Assembly: GCA_015056925.1 (NCBI GenBank)
Contig: SVFJ01000015.1
Location: forward strand, 1 to 52,397
DNA length: 52,397 nucleotides
Origin: Lachnospiraceae bacterium
Lineage (GTDB): Bacteria > Bacillota > Clostridia > Lachnospirales > Lachnospiraceae
Direction of reading: 5' to 3'
Shown: piece after piece, positions 43,083-52,293 of the stretch
Position numbering within the stretch: the stretch's first letter is position 1
Layout: the number at the start of each line of letters is the position of its first letter
Made by a program: the position numbers and the translations under genes
Notes under the pieces: generated by a model
What the model saw: the letters and a program-made list of their open reading frames with translations, nothing else
What the model was told of the DNA's origin: nothing
The model's database searches: none

Positions 43083-43346
43083 CTATTCACCAAGACCATC
43101 CTCAATTGCCTTCACCATACCGGCCAAAGCCTCTTCTTCGTCTGCTCCTTCGCAAAATAATTCAATCTCATCGCCACATTTAATGCATGCGCCCAAAACA
43201 CTCAGCACACTCTTCGCATTTGCTGTATTTCCACGAAATGTAAAGGTTATCAGCGACTTATACTCCATCGCTTCCTTGCATAATATACCTGCCGGTCGAA
43301 GATGTAGCCCTGTCGGGTTCTTAATTACTACCTTTTGGCTTACCAT
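43083..43346 (-). CDS. ptsH: HPr family phosphocarrier protein
   Basis: An 87-residue HPr. TGLHLRPAG (near 11-19) carries the His phosphorylated by Enzyme I, so it is not a Crh-type protein, and NAKSVLSVLGA (near 43-53) carries the Ser recognised by HPr kinase in Firmicutes. The frame extends to 43391 but the ATG at 43346 has GGAGGG 7 bases upstream and gives the usual start. It has its own candidate promoter after glmM. Confidence 0.92.
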   Translation of the reverse strand: MVSQKVVIKNPTGLHLRPAGILCKEAMEYKSLITFTFRGNTANAKSVLSVLGACIKCGDEIELFCEGADEEEALAGMVKAIEDGLGE

Positions 43347-43375
43347 TACTTTCCCTCCAAAAAATGATACAGCTA

Positions 43376-43404
43376 AGTATATCACTATCAAAAAATTAAT
43401 ACAA
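43376..43404 (-). promoter_or_regulatory. Candidate promoter for ptsH-leuA-rmlD
   Basis: On the minus strand TTGTAT (43399-43404) and TATACT (43376-43381) are 17 bases apart, and the -10 is extended by TGA. It fills the 67-base gap between glmM and ptsH. Confidence 0.58.
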
Positions 43405-43413
43405 GTACCATGA

Positions 43414-44763
43414 TTAAAGCATTACATTCTGAATCAATTCAGCAAGCGCCTTGGCTTCCTTCTCTATCATCTCCTGGTCTTTGCCTTCAATCATAACTCT
43501 GACAAGCGGTTCTGTTCCGGAAGGACGAATCAGTACTCTTCCCTCTCCGGCAAACTTCTCAGTAACCTTCTCTATTGCCTCTGCAATCTCTGCATACTCC
43601 ATATAACTTTCTTTTTTATGATTCGGAACCTTCGCTCCAACCAAAGCCTGCGGCAGCACTGTCATAACCTTTGCAAGCTCTGACAAAGACTTACCTGTCT
43701 CTACCATTACCTCCAGCAGATGTAATGCACTTAGCAAACCATCTCCCGTCGTATTCTCATCCAACAAAATAATATGACCTGACTGCTCGCCTCCAAGATT
43801 AGCACCTATCTCCTGCATTCTTTCCAATACATATCTGTCGCCAACCTTGGTCTGTTCAATATGAATGCCACACTCATTACCCATAAGGAAAAATCCAAGA
43901 TTACTCATAACCGTAGCCACAATGGTATTATCCTTAAGCTCACCCTTAGACTTCATATGATTACCAATAATCGCCATAATCACATCACCATCTACCGTAT
44001 TACCATTCTCGTCCACAGCCAAAAGTCTGTCTGCATCACCATCAAATGCTAATCCAATCTGTGCCTTTTCATAAACAACTCTTGCCTGAAGCTCTTCCAT
44101 ATGTGTAGAACCACAGTTAGCATTAATATTCGTCCCATCAGGATTATTATGAATCGCAACAACTTCTGCTCCCAATTCCTTCAATGCTTCTACCGATGTA
44201 TAATAAGATGCTCCTTCCGCAGTATCAACCACAATCTTCATGCCACGCAAGTCAATTGCAACCGAATTCACAGCATGATTGATATACTCTTCTCTTGCAT
44301 CTGTACGATACTTAATCTTACCAACACTTGGACCTGTCGGGAACTGAATATCCTTCATTCCGCTCTGAATCAATGCCTCAATTTCATCCTCCAATGCATC
44401 CGGAAGCTTAAATCCGTTTCCATCAAAGAACTTAATACCATTAAACTCAACAGGGTTATGTGATGCTGAAATAACTACTCCTGCATCCACTCTGTACTTC
44501 TTTGTCAAAAAAGCGATTGCAGGTGTCGGAAGCACTCCAACATAAACTACATTTGCTCCTACAGAGCATGCACCCGCCATCAAAGCATTTGCCAGCATAT
44601 CTCCCGATATTCTCGTATCGCAACCCACCATAATTGTAGGCTTATGCGCCTTCTCCTTAGACAAGACATATGCTCCCGCCTGTCCCAACTGCATTGCAAG
44701 CATAGGTGTTAATTCATCATTCGCAACACCTCTTACTCCATCTGTTCCAAATAATCTAGCCAT
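43414..44763 (-). CDS. glmM: Phosphoglucosamine mutase (GlmM)
   Basis: A 449-residue enzyme that interconverts glucosamine-6-phosphate and glucosamine-1-phosphate on the way to UDP-GlcNAc. ISASHNPVEFNGIKFF holds the phosphoserine (near 101), LAFDGDADRLLAVD the Mg site, GGEQSGHI the sugar-binding loop and RPSGTEPLVRVM the phosphate loop. It supplies the UDP-GlcNAc used by pglF and pseB as well as peptidoglycan. cdaA-cdaR-glmM is a widely kept Firmicute arrangement in which GlmM can inhibit CdaA. TTGGAGGAG precedes the ATG. Confidence 0.95.
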   Translation of the reverse strand: MARLFGTDGVRGVANDELTPMLAMQLGQAGAYVLSKEKAHKPTIMVGCDTRISGDMLANALMAGACSVGANVVYVGVLPTPAIAFLTKKYRVDAGVVISASHNPVEFNGIKFFDGNGFKLPDALEDEIEALIQSGMKDIQFPTGPSVGKIKYRTDAREEYINHAVNSVAIDLRGMKIVVDTAEGASYYTSVEALKELGAEVVAIHNNPDGTNINANCGSTHMEELQARVVYEKAQIGLAFDGDADRLLAVDENGNTVDGDVIMAIIGNHMKSKGELKDNTIVATVMSNLGFFLMGNECGIHIEQTKVGDRYVLERMQEIGANLGGEQSGHIILLDENTTGDGLLSALHLLEVMVETGKSLSELAKVMTVLPQALVGAKVPNHKKESYMEYAEIAEAIEKVTEKFAGEGRVLIRPSGTEPLVRVMIEGKDQEMIEKEAKALAELIQNVML

Positions 44764-44779
44764 TTTTACTCCTCCAACT

Positions 44780-46111
44780 TTATTCCTCCGACTCCTTTAA
44801 TTCATTCACTTCGCCGTCTTCCTCTTCGGATTCCCGCTCTGTCACAATCAGAGTCATTCGATATTTTTCCTTTAAGCTTACATCCTCAGGCAAATCAAAG
44901 ATAATGTCTGTAACATAGACACCTCTCTGCCATTCGCTAAGTCCATATTTCTGCTTTATCAAATCCATATCTACCACACCGATAATACTTCTGGCATTCA
45001 GCTGATTTACATCCTCCGCCAATCCTACCAATGCTATAGTATATGTGTCTGTGTTGTCCATAAATTCCTGAATCGTTACATCAAATCCCTGCGGTGCATT
45101 GGATATTCCAAAATTCTTTGCCGGAATATGATACGTTTTTGTGACAGTAGGCTCTATATCTACAGTCACACTGACTTCACCACTAAGTCCCTCATCTGCC
45201 AACTGAATTCCACTTGGCAAATACTTTTCTATATTGATAAATGACACCAAATCTTCCGTTTGATTCGTGATATTCACAGAAGAATCCACAATCGACAGTT
45301 CAGAAATGGCATCAACAATCCCCTTCTTACCTGCAATCGTAATTGTAGCAGGATTGCTTACTACTTTTCCGGTTGCCACATAACCGTCTTCCGGTATTCC
45401 GGATACTGCAAACTTCAACGGAATCTCTTTGGTCGCTAAAATTGAGACAGCCACATCAATATTAGAGATATTCATCTCAATTGCGTTGCTTTGAATCACA
45501 TCATTATTCTCATCCTTCAGCTTCAAACCTACACTGGTATTAATATCCGAAGTATAAGTATCTCTCACATCTACAACCGCCTCTACGCGGTCAATTCTGT
45601 CTATTACCGACTCCGGTCCCGATATTCTAACAATATTCTGACTCGGTGTAACCGTACCGACAATATAACCATTTGCCGGCTGACCCGATGTTGATGTATT
45701 AATCACCATCTGAATCTTCTTCAAATCTTCAATAGAAAGCTTTAGATTCTCCACACTACTGTCAAACTCAAGCTGCTGATTATATCTTGCACTGGAAATC
45801 TTAATCGTAACCGTATTCATAAAAGTCAGGTCTGCCATATCTGCAACCGCACGGATATCTTCCTTCTCCAGCAAATCCACAACAGAGCTCTTACCGGTAA
45901 CCTTTACTGTAATTTTATCTGTATTCTCCAGAATCTCATACACCTTACCGGCATCCGAAATCAAGTCAGCATTCAGAACCTCAACCTGAATATTACTATA
46001 GGTTTTAGATTCGGTAGGGTCACTGATATTATTTACCACAAACCACAAAGCAACAGAAAACATGACAGCCAGAATTTTCAATCCAAGATTATGCGTTAGT
46101 CTCTTTCTCAT
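44780..46111 (-). CDS. cdaR: YbbR-domain regulator of diadenylate cyclase (CdaR)
   Basis: About 443 residues: an N-terminal membrane anchor (about 10-28), then a run of about four extracytoplasmic YbbR-type repeats, each near 80-90 residues with patterns such as VRISGPESVIDRIDRVEAVVDV and ITIAGKKGIVDAISELSIVD. CdaR binds CdaA and tunes c-di-AMP synthesis. The C-terminal tail is very acidic. The ATG at 46111 has GGAAGGG upstream; the frame to 46153 would overlap cdaA further without a site. Confidence 0.9.
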   Translation of the reverse strand: MRKRLTHNLGLKILAVMFSVALWFVVNNISDPTESKTYSNIQVEVLNADLISDAGKVYEILENTDKITVKVTGKSSVVDLLEKEDIRAVADMADLTFMNTVTIKISSARYNQQLEFDSSVENLKLSIEDLKKIQMVINTSTSGQPANGYIVGTVTPSQNIVRISGPESVIDRIDRVEAVVDVRDTYTSDINTSVGLKLKDENNDVIQSNAIEMNISNIDVAVSILATKEIPLKFAVSGIPEDGYVATGKVVSNPATITIAGKKGIVDAISELSIVDSSVNITNQTEDLVSFINIEKYLPSGIQLADEGLSGEVSVTVDIEPTVTKTYHIPAKNFGISNAPQGFDVTIQEFMDNTDTYTIALVGLAEDVNQLNARSIIGVVDMDLIKQKYGLSEWQRGVYVTDIIFDLPEDVSLKEKYRMTLIVTERESEEEDGEVNELKESEE

Positions 46112-46967
46112 CTCTAGCCCTTCCTTTCCATAATCTGTGCTTCTTCTCTTCAATCTCCTTATCCTGTGCGATAAGAAGCATCTCTTTTAACCCCTTTGCA
46201 TCCAAATTACGATATAACTTACCTTCATATGCCACACTGACATGTCCTGTTTCCTCTGAAACAACAATCGTCATGGCATCTGTTACTTCCGATATACCGA
46301 CTGCAGCTCTATGTCTGGTTCCCAGCTCCTTGCTAATCTCCATATTATCAGACAGTGGAAGATAACAGGTTGCCGATACAACTCTGTCTCCGCACAAAAT
46401 AACAGCACCGTCGTGTAACGGTGTATTATGCTCAAAAATATTAATCAACAACTGACTGGAAATAATACCATCTACTTCTATTCCGGTTCTTTCATACTCT
46501 GTAAGACGCACCTTTTGTTCAATTACCATAAGTGCTCCCGTCTTAACCTTTCCCATCTCAAAGCTGGCTTTTACCAAGTCATTCATTGTCTTATCCGAAA
46601 ACTTCTCCACGGTCTGTTTATCAAACGCCAGCACCGAAAACAGAATATTCTTCCTACCCAAATCCTCCAACACCTTTCTTAACTCAGGCTGAAGGATAAC
46701 AACCAGTGCCGTAACTGCAATACCGATTACATTTTCAACAATCCACAGAATGGTGGTCATCTTAAACAGGTATGCCATGAAAATAAAAACAACAATAACG
46801 ATAACACCCTTCATCAGGAACCACGCTTTTGTGTTCTTAAGCCAGATTAACAAATGATACACTAAGAAGGATATAATGATAACTTCCACTACATCCTCCC
46901 ATCTTATGCTTAGCTTATTAAAAGACGCACTATATTCATTTATCAAAGAAATAATCTGTTCTTTCAT
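46089..46967 (-). CDS. cdaA: Membrane diadenylate cyclase (CdaA/DacA)
   Basis: A 292-residue enzyme that makes c-di-AMP from two ATP. Three N-terminal membrane helices (about 26-92) precede the DAC domain, where the DGA motif (186-188, in PLHDGAVIL) and RHRAA motif (218-222, in GTRHRAAVGISE) are intact. The last 30 or so residues are highly charged. It overlaps cdaR by 23 bases, indicating coupling. Targets in Firmicutes include potassium and osmolyte transport and cell-wall balance. Confidence 0.96.
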   Translation of the reverse strand: MKEQIISLINEYSASFNKLSIRWEDVVEVIIISFLVYHLLIWLKNTKAWFLMKGVIVIVVFIFMAYLFKMTTILWIVENVIGIAVTALVVILQPELRKVLEDLGRKNILFSVLAFDKQTVEKFSDKTMNDLVKASFEMGKVKTGALMVIEQKVRLTEYERTGIEVDGIISSQLLINIFEHNTPLHDGAVILCGDRVVSATCYLPLSDNMEISKELGTRHRAAVGISEVTDAMTIVVSEETGHVSVAYEGKLYRNLDAKGLKEMLLIAQDKEIEEKKHRLWKGRARDEKETNA

Positions 46968-46992
46968 ATGCTACCATTCCAGTCCTTTATTA

Positions 46993-47958
46993 TTATCTGC
47001 GTACATCCTTTCTCGGATGATTTACCGCCTTATCAGGCACTCTGATTGTCTTTACACGCTTCTCAGGAGCTGCTACCGTATTCTTCGGAACTGCTTTTAC
47101 ATAGTAATAGTATTCATCATCCTCAAACTGTACCATCTCCGTTCTGGAATAATCAACGTTAAACACAAAGAACTGAAGCACCTTTACCAGAAAAACCGAT
47201 ACAATACTTCCCAAAATCAATCCTATAACGGAAACATTCGTACTATACAGTAAATCTCCGAGCAGCATACATAAAATATTAAACAATGTACCCGTAATCA
47301 TCGCAATCGTCCACGCATAATCTACACTTAATCTGCGAATAAAATATACAACCATTATTGTTGCCGCAAATGCAACCAAGGTAACCAGCATCTCTCTGTT
47401 ACCTATAATTCCGTCGATTACATATCTAAACTTCTGAATCACGCCATCCGCATCAAAGGCATTCAATGCCGCAGCACTTGCCCCCATATACGTAACGACA
47501 TAATACACAATTACTCCGCATGCTACCGACACAGCCGAAACAGGAGTTCCAATCAACCCCATCGCCAGCGGAACCACATATGGAATCTTCAATCCAAAGC
47601 AAAGAGGTGTCAGCAACACCACAATCGTATCTTTAGGTGAAAATCTAAAATAAAGAATAAACAACAGTAAAAATATAGCAAGAGCTACAACTGCACACTC
47701 CAACGAAAATGCATATAAGTGCGCCAACGTAACCACTGCTGAAATAACAACGGTCAAATTCATCGGTAAAAATGAACACATTAATGCCAAAATCAATACA
47801 ACTGCTATATTATTCAGGCTGCTCATATATCCTATGGCATGATTAATCATGGATAAAGAAATAAAAGCCAATAAAAACTTTAATATCGGTGTAATATAGG
47901 CTTCATATCTGCTGTAAATCTTTTTCATCTGCTCTCTGAGAACAAGTAAATTCGTCAT
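46993..47958 (-). CDS. Polytopic membrane protein of unknown function
   Basis: A 321-residue protein with about 8-9 membrane helices and a C-terminal charged tail rich in Lys and Arg (KRVKTIRVPDKAV...). No catalytic motif was recognised. It looks like a small permease-type protein but has no transporter signature that can be named. It lies 25 bases before cdaA and 30 after the 134-residue membrane protein, so it probably belongs to the same transcript and may be linked to c-di-AMP or envelope work. AAAGGA precedes the ATG. Confidence 0.7.
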   Translation of the reverse strand: MTNLLVLREQMKKIYSRYEAYITPILKFLLAFISLSMINHAIGYMSSLNNIAVVLILALMCSFLPMNLTVVISAVVTLAHLYAFSLECAVVALAIFLLLFILYFRFSPKDTIVVLLTPLCFGLKIPYVVPLAMGLIGTPVSAVSVACGVIVYYVVTYMGASAAALNAFDADGVIQKFRYVIDGIIGNREMLVTLVAFAATIMVVYFIRRLSVDYAWTIAMITGTLFNILCMLLGDLLYSTNVSVIGLILGSIVSVFLVKVLQFFVFNVDYSRTEMVQFEDDEYYYYVKAVPKNTVAAPEKRVKTIRVPDKAVNHPRKDVRR

Positions 47959-47988
47959 AGTCGTATCCTTTCAGAGTATTATTTGTCT

Positions 47989-48393
47989 TTACTCATACCT
48001 TTTGCTCTCTTTATCATAGAGATACGCAAGTTTTTTTAAATTATTGTAATATATCTTCAAACTCTTTCTTGCCTTTGCATATCGGTAAGCATATACCACA
48101 TAGGAAATCACTGCATAAAGGACAACAAATACAATATAATATATCATAACCGTCTTTCCCAAATCCAATAAATCCATCTTATAGATATCTGCCATCAATA
48201 CTTCCAAATCATAAAAAACAAATAACGCAAACACGATGAAGAAGGCAATCGTCCCATGCAAAATAGACTTAATTACCTGCACGCTGATATAATCACCACG
48301 AAAGTAATTCCCTATCGTCATGTTACGCTTACCCTCATTTGCTTCATATGATGCCATTTTGGTCATTAACTTAATACGTTCTTCATTCAGCAT
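47989..48393 (-). CDS. Small membrane protein of unknown function
   Basis: A 134-residue protein with two membrane helices (about 38-62 and 78-103) and charged N- and C-terminal ends. The start MLNEERIKLMTKMASYEANEGKR is amphipathic. No family was recognised. It lies between yvyF and the unknown permease-like gene. AGGAG is 12 bases before the ATG, a long spacing. Confidence 0.65.
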   Translation of the reverse strand: MLNEERIKLMTKMASYEANEGKRNMTIGNYFRGDYISVQVIKSILHGTIAFFIVFALFVFYDLEVLMADIYKMDLLDLGKTVMIYYIVFVVLYAVISYVVYAYRYAKARKSLKIYYNNLKKLAYLYDKESKRYE

Positions 48394-48409
48394 TTTTAAT
48401 GTCTGTCTC

Positions 48410-48829
48410 CTAGTGCTTGTCTAAATATCTCATCTTATTACCATCGCTATGCTTCTTCGCCGGCTCTACCACTGTTGCCTTTGGCTTATTCATGCCAAAT
48501 GCATCCGTAAGATTTCTTGCCATTGCATTCTTACAAGCATCGCAATATTTTCCCGCGCGAATCATTGCACCACAATTCTCACACGGAAGCTTAATCGGTG
48601 AGTCATCCGTAAACTCCAGTCGTTCTTCTCGAATCCACTGCTGAATCTGCTGTACTTCAACTTCACAATCAGCCGCAATCTGACGAATGTCCGACCTTGG
48701 ATTCTCTCTAACATACTTCTTAACATCCTGAAAGCGCTTCTCCACCGCTTCCTTACACGCAGGACAAATCGGTATTCCCCCTATATGATTAAATACCTTC
48801 CCACATTTTCTACAGTTCCGAATATTCAT
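48410..48829 (-). CDS. yvyF: Flagellar-region zinc-ribbon protein (YvyF-like)
   Basis: A 139-residue protein with an N-terminal ribbon (CRKCGKVFN...ICPAC, 6-25), a central helix-turn-helix-like part (SDIRQIAADCEVEVQQIQQWIREE), and a second ribbon (CENCGAMIRAGKYCDAC near 83-99). In Bacillus the related yvyF lies in the comF-flgM operon; here too it follows comFC by 13 bases. It is thought to be a regulatory protein, but its target is not clear. ACGGAGG precedes the ATG. Confidence 0.85.
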   Translation of the reverse strand: MNIRNCRKCGKVFNHIGGIPICPACKEAVEKRFQDVKKYVRENPRSDIRQIAADCEVEVQQIQQWIREERLEFTDDSPIKLPCENCGAMIRAGKYCDACKNAMARNLTDAFGMNKPKATVVEPAKKHSDGNKMRYLDKH

Positions 48830-48842
48830 GAAAATACCTCCG

Positions 48843-49565
48843 TTATATCCCTTCGCCTATGCAAAGTGTAATAAAATAGACATTTCTTATTCCTCGCTGT
48901 TTAAGTTCCCCCGACACAGCATCTATAGTACTGCCTGTTGTATAGATATCATCAACAACTATAGTTTTATTTAATTTTACAACATCTGAAGGGATATTAA
49001 AAGCCTTTTTCAAATTATTTTGCCTTCCAACGCCATCTAATTCCTTTTGTGGAATGGTTTTTCGGATTCGTTGCACAATTTGAGTTTCACACGGAATCCC
49101 CGACAATCTTGAAAGTTCTTGTGCAATCAATTCCGCCTGATTATATCCTCTCACCCTCAGCTTGGATTTATGCAACGGAACCGGAATCAGAACATCCGCC
49201 TCCATTCGCACAATCTCCCGGCCATAATGTTTCCATATCTCCTGCGCATAAAATTTTGCGTATTCCTTTCGCCCCTTATACTTAAAACGATAAATACTTT
49301 CTTTCATGCTTTGATAATCATATAATGCCAAACCATAATCAAACACATGCCTATGATTTGTACAATCCACACAAAATACTTTTTCTTCCCGACGAAGCTC
49401 TTTCCCGCACTTGCGACACTTAGGTTCCTCAATATACCTTATTTTCTTCCTACAGGTGCTACACACAAGTTCATCTTTTACAGGAACCGCATCATCGCAC
49501 ACCGGGCATCGCCTTGGGTAAAAAAGCTGTATCAGTTTTTCTATATACCGTCTCTGATTTCGCAT
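48843..49565 (-). CDS. comFC: ComF family protein
   Basis: A 240-residue protein with an N-terminal zinc ribbon (CPVCDDAVPVKDELVCSTC and CRKCGK...FCVDC) and a C-terminal phosphoribosyltransferase-like domain with TIVVDDIYTTGSTIDA near 194-209. ComFC acts in DNA uptake for transformation. No ComFA helicase is adjacent; recD2 is directly upstream and overlaps by 25 bases. GAAGGA precedes the ATG. Confidence 0.9.
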   Translation of the reverse strand: MRNQRRYIEKLIQLFYPRRCPVCDDAVPVKDELVCSTCRKKIRYIEEPKCRKCGKELRREEKVFCVDCTNHRHVFDYGLALYDYQSMKESIYRFKYKGRKEYAKFYAQEIWKHYGREIVRMEADVLIPVPLHKSKLRVRGYNQAELIAQELSRLSGIPCETQIVQRIRKTIPQKELDGVGRQNNLKKAFNIPSDVVKLNKTIVVDDIYTTGSTIDAVSGELKQRGIRNVYFITLCIGEGI

Positions 49566-51784
49566 ATTCTATCCTTCAATCCCGTATATCTCTTTTGTTC
49601 ATTCTCATTTGCAATCATCTGATACACCGTATCCTTACTTCCGAGTATCGTAACGCAATTCTTCGCTCTGGTAACACCCGTATATAGCAGATTACGATTA
49701 AACAGCATTCTTGGACCCGTAAGAAGCGGCATCACAACTGCAGGATACTCACTTCCCTGTGACTTATGGATTGTAATCGCATAAGCAAGCTCTATCTCCT
49801 CCAAATTCCCTATTGGATAAGTCACTCTGCGCATATCGTCAAACTCTATAACAACTGTCTTTGCCGTAGCATTTATCTCCTTTACAACACCAACATCACC
49901 GTTAAATACACCGAGTCCCTTATCTATTGCAATTCCATATTTACTTACAATCTCCCACTCCATCTGGTAATTATTCTTTATCTGCATAACTTTATCACCA
50001 AGTCTGAGAACTCCATCCCCATGAGCTATCTCTTCCTTCTTGGCATCCGGAGGATTTAAATATTTCTGCAAAATCTGATTTAGCACTTCAACACCAAGAG
50101 CTCCCTTTCGCATAGGTGTCAGCACTTGTATATCATAAGGTCTTGCATTCACATATTTCGGCATTTTCTCCGTTATCAGAAGTATCATGTGCTTATAGAT
50201 AACATTCACATTATCCCTTTCCAGGAAAAAGAAATCCTTACTCTTATTATCCAACCCTATCTGCAACCCCTGATTAATCTTATGGGCATTTACTACAATA
50301 TCACTTTCTCCTGCCTGTCTGAATATCTTTTCTAAAACCACATGACAGAAGCATTCACTCTCCATCAAATCCTTCAACACCTGTCCCGGTCCCACCGATG
50401 GCAGCTGATTTCTGTCTCCTACCATAATCAGACGTGTTCCCGGCACAATCGCCTTGAGTAGTGATTGAAACAGATAAATATCCACCATCGACATCTCATC
50501 AATAATAATCACATCCACTTCTAAAGGATTCAGCTCATTCTTCTCAAAACTCGCTCTACTGCCTTCCTGCTCCACACCACCGTTTAGTTCCAGCAATCTG
50601 TGTATGGTCTTCGCTTCAAATCCGGTAGCTTCTGTCATACGTTTTGCCGCACGTCCCGTTGGTGCTGCCAGGAATATATCGCATCCTTCCGCCTCAAAAT
50701 ATCGAATCATCATATTAATGGTCGTCGTTTTACCTGTTCCGGGCCCTCCGGACAGAATAAACACACCATTCTCAATCGCGCCTATAACAGCCTCTCTTTG
50801 TAAAGTGTCAAGCTGCATTCCATTTGCCATTTCAAGCTTTTGAAGTTTTTTCTCAAGTCGGTCCCTCTCTACTTTGGTAAGTCTTTCTGCTCCATCAAAA
50901 CTATCCTGCAGTTGGCGAAGCATTCTGGCACAATTTAATTCAGCATAATAATTCGACATACCATAGATACACTTTTCGCCTGCTTTGTCCTTTATCACCA
51001 GCTTACGGTCGATTGCCAAATTTGCTATCTGAGGCTCTATCTGTTCAGGTGTCAGTTCCAACATATAGGCAGCTTTTTCCAAAAGCTGCTTCTGAGGCAG
51101 ATAGACATGCCCCTCTGCTCCTGCCTGTAACAAAGTATATAAAATACCACTCCGAATACGATAATCAGAATCTGTGTGAATACCTATTTTCGAAGCAATT
51201 TCGTCTGCAATTTTGAATCCGATACCCGAAATATCCTCTGCCAGCCGATAAGGATTTTCTCTCATGACATTATATAATCCGATACCATACTGATTATAAA
51301 TCTTAACCGCCAGTGTATTGGATATTCCATACTTCTGCAAAAAAATCATCGCCTCACGAATGTCTTTCTTCTCTTCCATCTGCTCCGCAATTTCTCTTGC
51401 AATTCTTTCACTAATTCCCTTAATCTCTACAAGACGTTCCGGTTCTTCTTCTATAATACGAATCGTATCATTACCAAAGCGTTTCACAATTCTTGCTGCA
51501 AGTGCTGCCCCAACACCACGAATTGCTCCTGATGCCAGGTATCGTTCCACCGCAACAGCATCTTCCGGAGGCACAATTCGAAACCGTTCTACCTTGAACT
51601 GAGTGCCATATACAGGATGCTCCACATAGCTCCCCTCTGCTTCAATGCATTCCCCTTCATCCAAATGGGTAAATATCCCTGTGCAGGTAAGCTCATCTTC
51701 CTCTACAATAACGTTAATGACACCATATCCATTGCTCGCATTCTTATATATGATATGTTCTACATAACCCTTGATTGTTTCCAA
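49541..51784 (-). CDS. recD2: RecD2 5'-3' DNA helicase
   Basis: About 747 residues. An N-terminal region with helix-hairpin-helix repeats (AIRGVGAALAARIVKRFG, VEIKGISERIAREIAEQM, DISGIGFKIADEIASKIG) is followed by the SF1B helicase core: Walker A SGGPGTGKTTT, Walker B DVIIIDEMSMVD, VGDRNQLPSVGPGQVL, and the late ELAYAITIHKSQGSEYPAVV and NLLYTGVTRAKN motifs. RecD2 works in DNA repair without RecBC. The likely start is TTG at 51784 with GGGAGGA 6 bases upstream; the frame extends to 51820 into the terminator of the previous gene. Confidence 0.9.
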   Translation of the reverse strand: METIKGYVEHIIYKNASNGYGVINVIVEEDELTCTGIFTHLDEGECIEAEGSYVEHPVYGTQFKVERFRIVPPEDAVAVERYLASGAIRGVGAALAARIVKRFGNDTIRIIEEEPERLVEIKGISERIAREIAEQMEEKKDIREAMIFLQKYGISNTLAVKIYNQYGIGLYNVMRENPYRLAEDISGIGFKIADEIASKIGIHTDSDYRIRSGILYTLLQAGAEGHVYLPQKQLLEKAAYMLELTPEQIEPQIANLAIDRKLVIKDKAGEKCIYGMSNYYAELNCARMLRQLQDSFDGAERLTKVERDRLEKKLQKLEMANGMQLDTLQREAVIGAIENGVFILSGGPGTGKTTTINMMIRYFEAEGCDIFLAAPTGRAAKRMTEATGFEAKTIHRLLELNGGVEQEGSRASFEKNELNPLEVDVIIIDEMSMVDIYLFQSLLKAIVPGTRLIMVGDRNQLPSVGPGQVLKDLMESECFCHVVLEKIFRQAGESDIVVNAHKINQGLQIGLDNKSKDFFFLERDNVNVIYKHMILLITEKMPKYVNARPYDIQVLTPMRKGALGVEVLNQILQKYLNPPDAKKEEIAHGDGVLRLGDKVMQIKNNYQMEWEIVSKYGIAIDKGLGVFNGDVGVVKEINATAKTVVIEFDDMRRVTYPIGNLEEIELAYAITIHKSQGSEYPAVVMPLLTGPRMLFNRNLLYTGVTRAKNCVTILGSKDTVYQMIANENEQKRYTGLKDRICEIRDGI

Positions 51785-51799
51785 TGTTTCCTCCCTATA

Positions 51800-51819
51800 T
51801 GTGTGAATTCCTTCACACA
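51800..51819. repeat. Inverted repeat in the recD2 leader
   Basis: TGTGTGAA and TTCACACA form a perfect 8-bp inverted repeat around TTCC, located between the terminator and the RBS of recD2. It could be an RNA hairpin or an operator; the sequence does not decide. Confidence 0.6.
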
Positions 51820-51847
51820 AAAAGCCGGTCTGTTATTCCAGACCGGC
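51819..51847 (-). terminator. Rho-independent terminator after the rod-binding protein gene
   Basis: A 9-bp GC-rich stem (51824-51832 with 51839-51847, loop of 6) is followed on the minus strand by TTTTTGTGTG, 7 bases past the stop codon at 51855. It separates flagellar genes from recD2. Confidence 0.82.
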
Positions 51848-51854
51848 ATTATAA

Positions 51855-52247
51855 TTATTCCTTTTTAGTTGTTGTGCCGGACTCTATCGCCGCCACTTCC
51901 TCAGGTGTCAATGCCGAGTATTGTCTCTTCATCTGCTCATATAGTGTCTTGGCAATTCCAAAACCATTCTGCCCTGTCGCCTGATTTGTCAACTCCTGTA
52001 CAGCAGTATCCTTGAAATAATCAACCATCTTTGTCGCATAAGTATTCTCTTCTTCATCTGAGAATGCTTTTGTCGTCTCCATCATCGCATTAAATACCTG
52101 CTCGATAAAATACGCTTCAAACTCCTTACACGCCTCCAACAGTTCATCATCAGAACTTCCTGCACTGATATTTTCCGCCAACTTCGTCTGACTTGTTGCT
52201 GTACTTGCTATATAATCTGTATATGAACTCATTGAACCAATTTCCAT
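51855..52247 (-). CDS. Flagellar rod-binding protein (FlgJ N-terminal type)
   Basis: A 130-residue protein resembling the rod-binding domain of FlgJ: LLEACKEFEAYFIEQVFNAMMETT near 36-59 and MVDYFKDTAVQELTNQATGQNGFGIAKTLYEQM near 73-105. There is no C-terminal glucosaminidase domain, which is usual in Firmicutes. It should cap rod assembly in the periplasm-equivalent space. It lies 46 bases after flgG; GGGGGATGAG precedes the ATG. Confidence 0.87.
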   Translation of the reverse strand: MEIGSMSSYTDYIASTATSQTKLAENISAGSSDDELLEACKEFEAYFIEQVFNAMMETTKAFSDEEENTYATKMVDYFKDTAVQELTNQATGQNGFGIAKTLYEQMKRQYSALTPEEVAAIESGTTTKKE

Positions 52248-52293
52248 ATCTCATCCCCCGTCTTTCCCGATTAGCACACTGTTATAAAACCAA

